Below are positions 60,611 through 64,000 of a stretch of 64,000 nt of DNA, piece by piece. The position numbers and the translations under genes are program-made. The first letter of the stretch is position 1. The number at the start of each line of letters is the position of its first letter. Origin of the DNA: Natronobiforma cellulositropha (lineage in GTDB: Archaea; Halobacteriota; Halobacteria; Halobacteriales; Natrialbaceae); assembly GCF_025629245.1 (NCBI RefSeq), contig NZ_JANZXN010000017.1:124001-188000 (forward strand), read 5' to 3'. A model generated the notes under the pieces. That model saw only the letters and a list, made by a program, of their open reading frames with translations. It made no database searches and had not been told where the DNA came from.

Positions 60611-61273
60611 TCACGCCGTCGCGGGCATCAGCGCCGCACGAACGTCTTCGACGTGACTCGTCTCCGTGATGACGGCGACCTCGTCGCCTGCGGCGAGTTC
60701 GGTTCCGGGCAGCGGTATCGTCAGCGGTTCGTGCGCCCGCCCGTGGGCGTAGATCCGGGCGGCGTCGGGTAACTCGAGTTCGGTCAGCCGTTTGCCGACC
60801 GCCGGGGAGTCGTCGTGGATGTCGATCACCGTCAGCTGCAGGTTGGCGGCGAGGTCGGCGACGACGTTGAAGTCACCGCCCAGGAGGGCGGTCTTCGCCC
60901 CCGCAGCGCCCAGCCGTTCGGGGTAGATGATGTCGTCGACGTCGGCGGCGTAGCGCTCGTAAATTTCCTCGCGGTAGTCTTCGTCGATCCGCAAGACGGT
61001 TCGACAGCCGTAGTGCTTCCCGACCATGCAGGCCGCGAAGTTGACGTTGAGATCCGGGGTAAACGAGCCGACCGCGTCGGCCGTCTCGATGCCAGCGGCG
61101 ATCAGGGCGTCCTCGTCGTCGCCGTCACCCTGGATCGTCTCGAAGCCGTCACTCTCGGCGCGTCCGATCCGGTCGTAGTCGTTGTCGACGACGACGAGGT
61201 CGTGACCCTCACCGTAGAGCAACCGTGCTGTGCGTGATCCGACGCGACCGTAGCCGACGATGACGAACTCCAT
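60611..61273 (-). CDS. TrkA-type NAD-binding K+ transport regulator
   Basis: 220 residues from the ATG at 61273. Rossmann TrkA-N domain: EFVIVGYGRVGSRTARLLYGEGHDLVVVDND, then YPERLGAAGAKTALLG and a C-terminal TrkA-C domain (150-218) with GTELAAGDEVAVITE. It gates K+ uptake systems; no channel gene lies next to it. A TATA ATTATATG (minus strand, 61299-61306) supports this start over one nine codons upstream. Confidence 0.9.
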   Translation of the reverse strand: MEFVIVGYGRVGSRTARLLYGEGHDLVVVDNDYDRIGRAESDGFETIQGDGDDEDALIAAGIETADAVGSFTPDLNVNFAACMVGKHYGCRTVLRIDEDYREEIYERYAADVDDIIYPERLGAAGAKTALLGGDFNVVADLAANLQLTVIDIHDDSPAVGKRLTELELPDAARIYAHGRAHEPLTIPLPGTELAAGDEVAVITETSHVEDVRAALMPATA

Positions 61274-61456
61274 GCCATGTGATATGCTCTCGTAGCACAT
61301 ATAATTGGTCCTGCAGACCGCCGTTTGCCCTCGAACCGGGCGGAGGACGCCTGCCGTGTGCCCGCCCGCTCGCGGTTTTCACTTCGTCACGCAGACGGTA
61401 ATCGCCTTCAGAATGTGGGGGATAGTGACCGGTCAGACTCGCTCGAGAGAGGTGGA

Positions 61457-61465
61457 TTTAAATAA
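61457..61465 (+). promoter_or_regulatory. TATA box of the NCS2 permease gene
   Basis: TTTAAATAA about 30 nt before the ATG at 61494, very short leader; it also decides against longer upstream starts. Confidence 0.65.
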
Positions 61466-61493
61466 TCTGTCTTGTAACCCTCGAGCGTTCACT

Positions 61494-62963
61494 ATGGGAG
61501 TCATCGACAGGATCGGGGCGCGTGTGGGTGAGGTTCCGGGGGTCCTCGCGGCCCGGTTCGGATTCGACGAGCACGAGACCGGGTACCGAACGGAGACTAT
61601 CGCCGGGGTGACGACCTTCCTGGCGATGGCCTACATCATCGTCGTGAATCCGGCGATCTTGAGCGACGCGATCGTGATCGAGGGGTACGAACAGACCGAG
61701 GTCTACCAGATGATCGCCGTCGCGACCATCCTGGCATCGATCGTCGCCATCCTCGTCATGGCGCTCTACGCGAACCGGCCGTTCGGTCTCGCGCCGGGGA
61801 TGGGGCTGAACGCCTTCTTCGCCTACACCGTCGTCATCGGTCTCGGTGTGCCGTGGGAGGTCGCACTGGTCGCCGTCTTCGTCGAAGGGATCGTCTTCAT
61901 CGCGCTGACGGCCGTCGGCGCACGAAAGTACATCATCGAACTGTTTCCCGAACCGGTCAAGTTCGCCGTCGGGGCCGGTATCGGGGTCTTCTTGCTCTTT
62001 TTGGGTCTCCAGGAGATGCAGGTCGTCGTCGCCTACGACGCCACGCTCGTCACCCTCGGCAACGTCGCGACGAGTCCGATCGCCGCGCTCTCGCTCGTCG
62101 GCCTGGGACTGACGTTCGTCCTCTGGGCACGCGGGGTCAGAGGATCGATCGTCATCGGTATCGTCACCACGGCACTCGCTGGCTGGCTGTTGACGTTCGC
62201 CGGCGTCGTCTCGCCGGGCGCGCTCACGCCCGGCGACTCCTACCAGGACGTCACCGAAGACGGCATCGTCTCGATGCTGGCGTCCGCCCAGTACGACTTC
62301 TCGCCGCTCTTTTTCGGCTTTCTGGACGGCTTCGGGATGGTCGCCGAGGACCCGCTCGTCTTCCTCCTCGTCGTCTTCACGTTCTTCTTCGTCGACTTCT
62401 TCGACACCGCCGGGACGCTCATCGGCGTCTCCCAGGTCGGGGGCTTCCTCGACGAGGAGGGTGATCTCCCCGAGGTCGAGAAGCCGCTGATGGCCGACGC
62501 CGTCGGCACCACCTTCGGGTCGATGATCGGGACCTCGACGGTGACGACCTACATCGAGTCCTCGACCGGCATCGAAGAGGGCGGACGCACCGGCTTCACG
62601 GCGCTCGTCGTCGGCGTGCTGTTCCTCCTCGCGCTCCTGGTCGTCCCGCTGATGGCGCTCATCCCGCAGTACGCCACCTACATCGCGCTCGTCGTCGTCG
62701 GGATCATCATGCTCCAGGGCGTCGCCGACATCGACTGGGCAGACCCCGCCTGGGCCATCGCTGGCGGCCTCACCATCACGATCATGCCGCTGACGACCTC
62801 CATCGCGAACGGTCTCGCCGCCGGAATCATCAGCTACCCGCTGATCAAAGCCGCGATGGGCCGACGCGACGACGTCTCGCTCGGGCAGTGGACGCTCGCC
62901 GCCGCCTTCGTCGTCTACTTCGTCGTCTACTTCGCCGTCGACGCCGAACTCGTGGTGTTCTGA
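61494..62963 (+). CDS. NCS2 (AzgA-like) purine permease
   Basis: 489 residues from the ATG at 61494. AzgA/xanthine-uracil family motifs are present: ETIAGVTTFLAMAYIIVVNPAIL, ANRPFGLAPGMGLNAFFAYTVV, FVDFFDTAGTLIGVSQVGG and TTFGSMIGTSTVTTYIESSTGIEEGGRTGFTALVVG. Twelve or more membrane helices. Imports adenine/guanine/hypoxanthine-type bases with a proton. Monocistronic with its own promoter. Confidence 0.92.
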   Translation: MGVIDRIGARVGEVPGVLAARFGFDEHETGYRTETIAGVTTFLAMAYIIVVNPAILSDAIVIEGYEQTEVYQMIAVATILASIVAILVMALYANRPFGLAPGMGLNAFFAYTVVIGLGVPWEVALVAVFVEGIVFIALTAVGARKYIIELFPEPVKFAVGAGIGVFLLFLGLQEMQVVVAYDATLVTLGNVATSPIAALSLVGLGLTFVLWARGVRGSIVIGIVTTALAGWLLTFAGVVSPGALTPGDSYQDVTEDGIVSMLASAQYDFSPLFFGFLDGFGMVAEDPLVFLLVVFTFFFVDFFDTAGTLIGVSQVGGFLDEEGDLPEVEKPLMADAVGTTFGSMIGTSTVTTYIESSTGIEEGGRTGFTALVVGVLFLLALLVVPLMALIPQYATYIALVVVGIIMLQGVADIDWADPAWAIAGGLTITIMPLTTSIANGLAAGIISYPLIKAAMGRRDDVSLGQWTLAAAFVVYFVVYFAVDAELVVF

Positions 62964-63055
62964 TCCCGCCCGCTCGAGTCACGGTCCACCCTCGCTGTCT
63001 CACGGTTTCGGCCGTGACCAACACCCTCATTGTCCTCGCTCCTGTACACTCACCT

Positions 63056-63307
63056 ATGGCAGACATCACCTATTACGAACTGCCGGGCTGTCCGTTCTGT
63101 GCCAAAGTCAGAGCCACCCTCGAGGACCTCGACCTCGAGTTCGACACCGTCGAAGTCCCTCGCTCACACGCCGAGCGCACCGAAGTCGAGGAGGTCAGCG
63201 GCCAGACGGGCGTCCCCGTCATCACCGACGAAGCCCACGGCGTCGAAGGAATGCCAGAAAGTGACGACATCGTCGCCTACCTCGAGGAGACCTACGGCGA
63301 CGCCTGA
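63056..63307 (+). CDS. Glutaredoxin-like protein with CPFC motif
   Basis: 83 residues from the ATG at 63056: ITYYELPGCPFCAKVRATLEDLDLEFDTVEVPRSHAERTEVEEVSGQTGVPVITDEAHGVEGMPESDDIVAYLEETYG. Paralog of the gene at 49861-50100, sharing the whole layout including the conserved loop EVSGQ-GVPVI-DEA-GV. Thiol-disulfide oxidoreductase. Confidence 0.88.
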   Translation: MADITYYELPGCPFCAKVRATLEDLDLEFDTVEVPRSHAERTEVEEVSGQTGVPVITDEAHGVEGMPESDDIVAYLEETYGDA

Positions 63308-63338
63308 GGGCTGTCTACCGGGAGAAACACTGGCGCGC

Positions 63339-64000
63339 TCAGACCGCTTCTTCGGGTCTGCTGCGCTCGCGGATCACTTCTCGAAGCTCTTCGGCGTCGC
63401 GCATCCCCTCGAGTTCGTCGCGCTCGACGATGGCGGTGCCGTCGACCGAGTCGCGCTTCGAGCGGTCGACGAAGTAGACCGAGCGGGTGTGAGCGACGTG
63501 GCCGATCGAGCCCATGATCCGGGCGCGCTTCTCCGCCGCCTTCGTGAACGCCGAGTTGCCGGTGAGGACGACGTCGTCGCGGTCGGTCTCCGCGCGCACC
63601 CGGTCGTCGCCTTCGGCTTCGTCGGTGCTGACGGCCTTGAACGGCGAGCGGAGCGTCGGGTGGACGCGAAAGCCCGCGCGCGTGAAGACCGCGAGGATCT
63701 CCTCGTCGTCCGGGTCCGCCGGTGGCTCTTCGGGCGTGGGTTCGCTCTCGTGGACCTCCTCGACGCCGTCGAAGACGTCGACGGGGCTGGTCAACGGCGC
63801 GTTGAACAGTTCCTCGAGCGCCATCGCGATCTCGATGGAGGCGTTCATTCCGTCTTCGTACTTCGAGATGGTTCGCCGCGAGACGCCGATCTCGCTGGCC
63901 AGACGGCCGAGGCTCCACTCGCGCTGTTCGCGTTCGTCAGCGAGGACGTCGCCGTCGATGTTGACGTAGAGACCGCCGGGTGCGGCGTAGATCAACGGCG
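63339..64000 (-). CDS. Helix-turn-helix regulator of the COG1395 type, N-terminus beyond the window
   Basis: The frame is open to the right edge, so the protein is truncated at its N-terminus; 220 residues are visible. The XRE-type HTH ([41 protein letters not shown]) is followed by a linker of acidic residues and a C-terminal RNase H- or nuclease-like domain ([25 protein letters not shown]...[40 protein letters not shown]). This is the architecture of the archaeal COG1395 predicted regulator. Confidence 0.8.
   Translation of the reverse strand, partial: PLIYAAPGGLYVNIDGDVLADEREQREWSLGRLASEIGVSRRTISKYEDGMNASIEIAMALEELFNAPLTSPVDVFDGVEEVHESEPTPEEPPADPDDEEILAVFTRAGFRVHPTLRSPFKAVSTDEAEGDDRVRAETDRDDVVLTGNSAFTKAAEKRARIMGSIGHVAHTRSVYFVDRSKRDSVDGTAIVERDELEGMRDAEELREVIRERSRPEEAV

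Noticed and set aside
1-64000. tRNA, rRNA, CRISPR arrays, insertion sequences, integrase-type genes
   Set aside because: Gaps between genes were read for tRNA signatures, regularly spaced repeats and transposase motifs; none was seen, though tRNA search by eye is not exhaustive.

Overview
The window is about 64 kb of high-GC DNA with a very acidic, Asp/Glu-rich proteome, frequent CTCGAG codon pairs, TATA-box promoters about 26-30 nt upstream of start codons (many probably leaderless), and archaeal information-processing genes (TFB, Spt5, SecE, aCPSF1, NucS, NreA). This is chromosomal DNA of an extremely halophilic archaeon (class Halobacteria). I could not fix the genus; the CTCGAG habit is reminiscent of Natrialbales, which is a weak guess. 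I saw no rRNA, tRNA, CRISPR array, insertion sequence or replication origin, and both ends of the window cut genes.

Layout. 1-5.5 kb: end of a sugar-acid dehydratase, secE-spt5, a zinc-finger protein, a PHP protein and the polX operon. 5.6-20.2 kb: AN1 zinc-finger rhomboid protease, endonuclease V, SDR enzyme, Get3/ArsA ATPase, aminotransferase, CinA-like amidohydrolase, several small membrane or zinc-binding proteins, AI-2E-type permease, GNAT and NreA. 20.3-30.8 kb: lipoprotein, vapBC-type toxin-antitoxin pair with tandem palindromes at its start, TFB divergent from RNase HI, PadR regulator, pyrophosphatase, phosphodiesterase, cation diffusion facilitator, endonuclease III and a BadF-type sugar kinase. 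30.8-42 kb: a pilin-like membrane-anchored beta-propeller, an RtcB-type ligase, aCPSF1, lipoproteins, NucS and MutS. 42.1-49.2 kb: a membrane-tethered double-winged-helix regulator followed by a compact gas-vesicle locus, gvpA-gvpO on the minus strand and gvpF-G-H-(I-like)-J-K-L-M on the plus strand. 49.2-64 kb: glutaredoxins, an R2lox-type di-metal oxidase divergent from a MutS-family ATPase, AhpD-like protein, HAD hydrolase, SRPBCC protein, a DyP-like lipoprotein, a glutathionyl-hydroquinone-reductase-like GST, a Ca/Na exchanger, an orphan DNA methyltransferase, a TrkA-type protein, a purine permease and a truncated COG1395-type regulator.

How the genes work together. Two themes stand out. 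First, DNA maintenance genes are dense (PolX, EndoV, NreA, RNase HI, endonuclease III, NucS, MutS, a second MutS-type ATPase, an orphan methylase); NucS and MutS, normally discussed as alternative mismatch systems, lie less than 1 kb apart. Second, the gas-vesicle locus appears self-contained but has no GvpC, GvpN, GvpD or GvpE. It carries an N-terminally zinc-finger-bearing GvpO, an enlarged protein in the GvpI slot, two perfect inverted repeats between the divergent operons, and a transmembrane transcription-factor-like gene next door. If the window holds an undescribed system, this locus with its candidate regulator is my first choice; the R2lox/MutS-like pair and the pilin-propeller are next.
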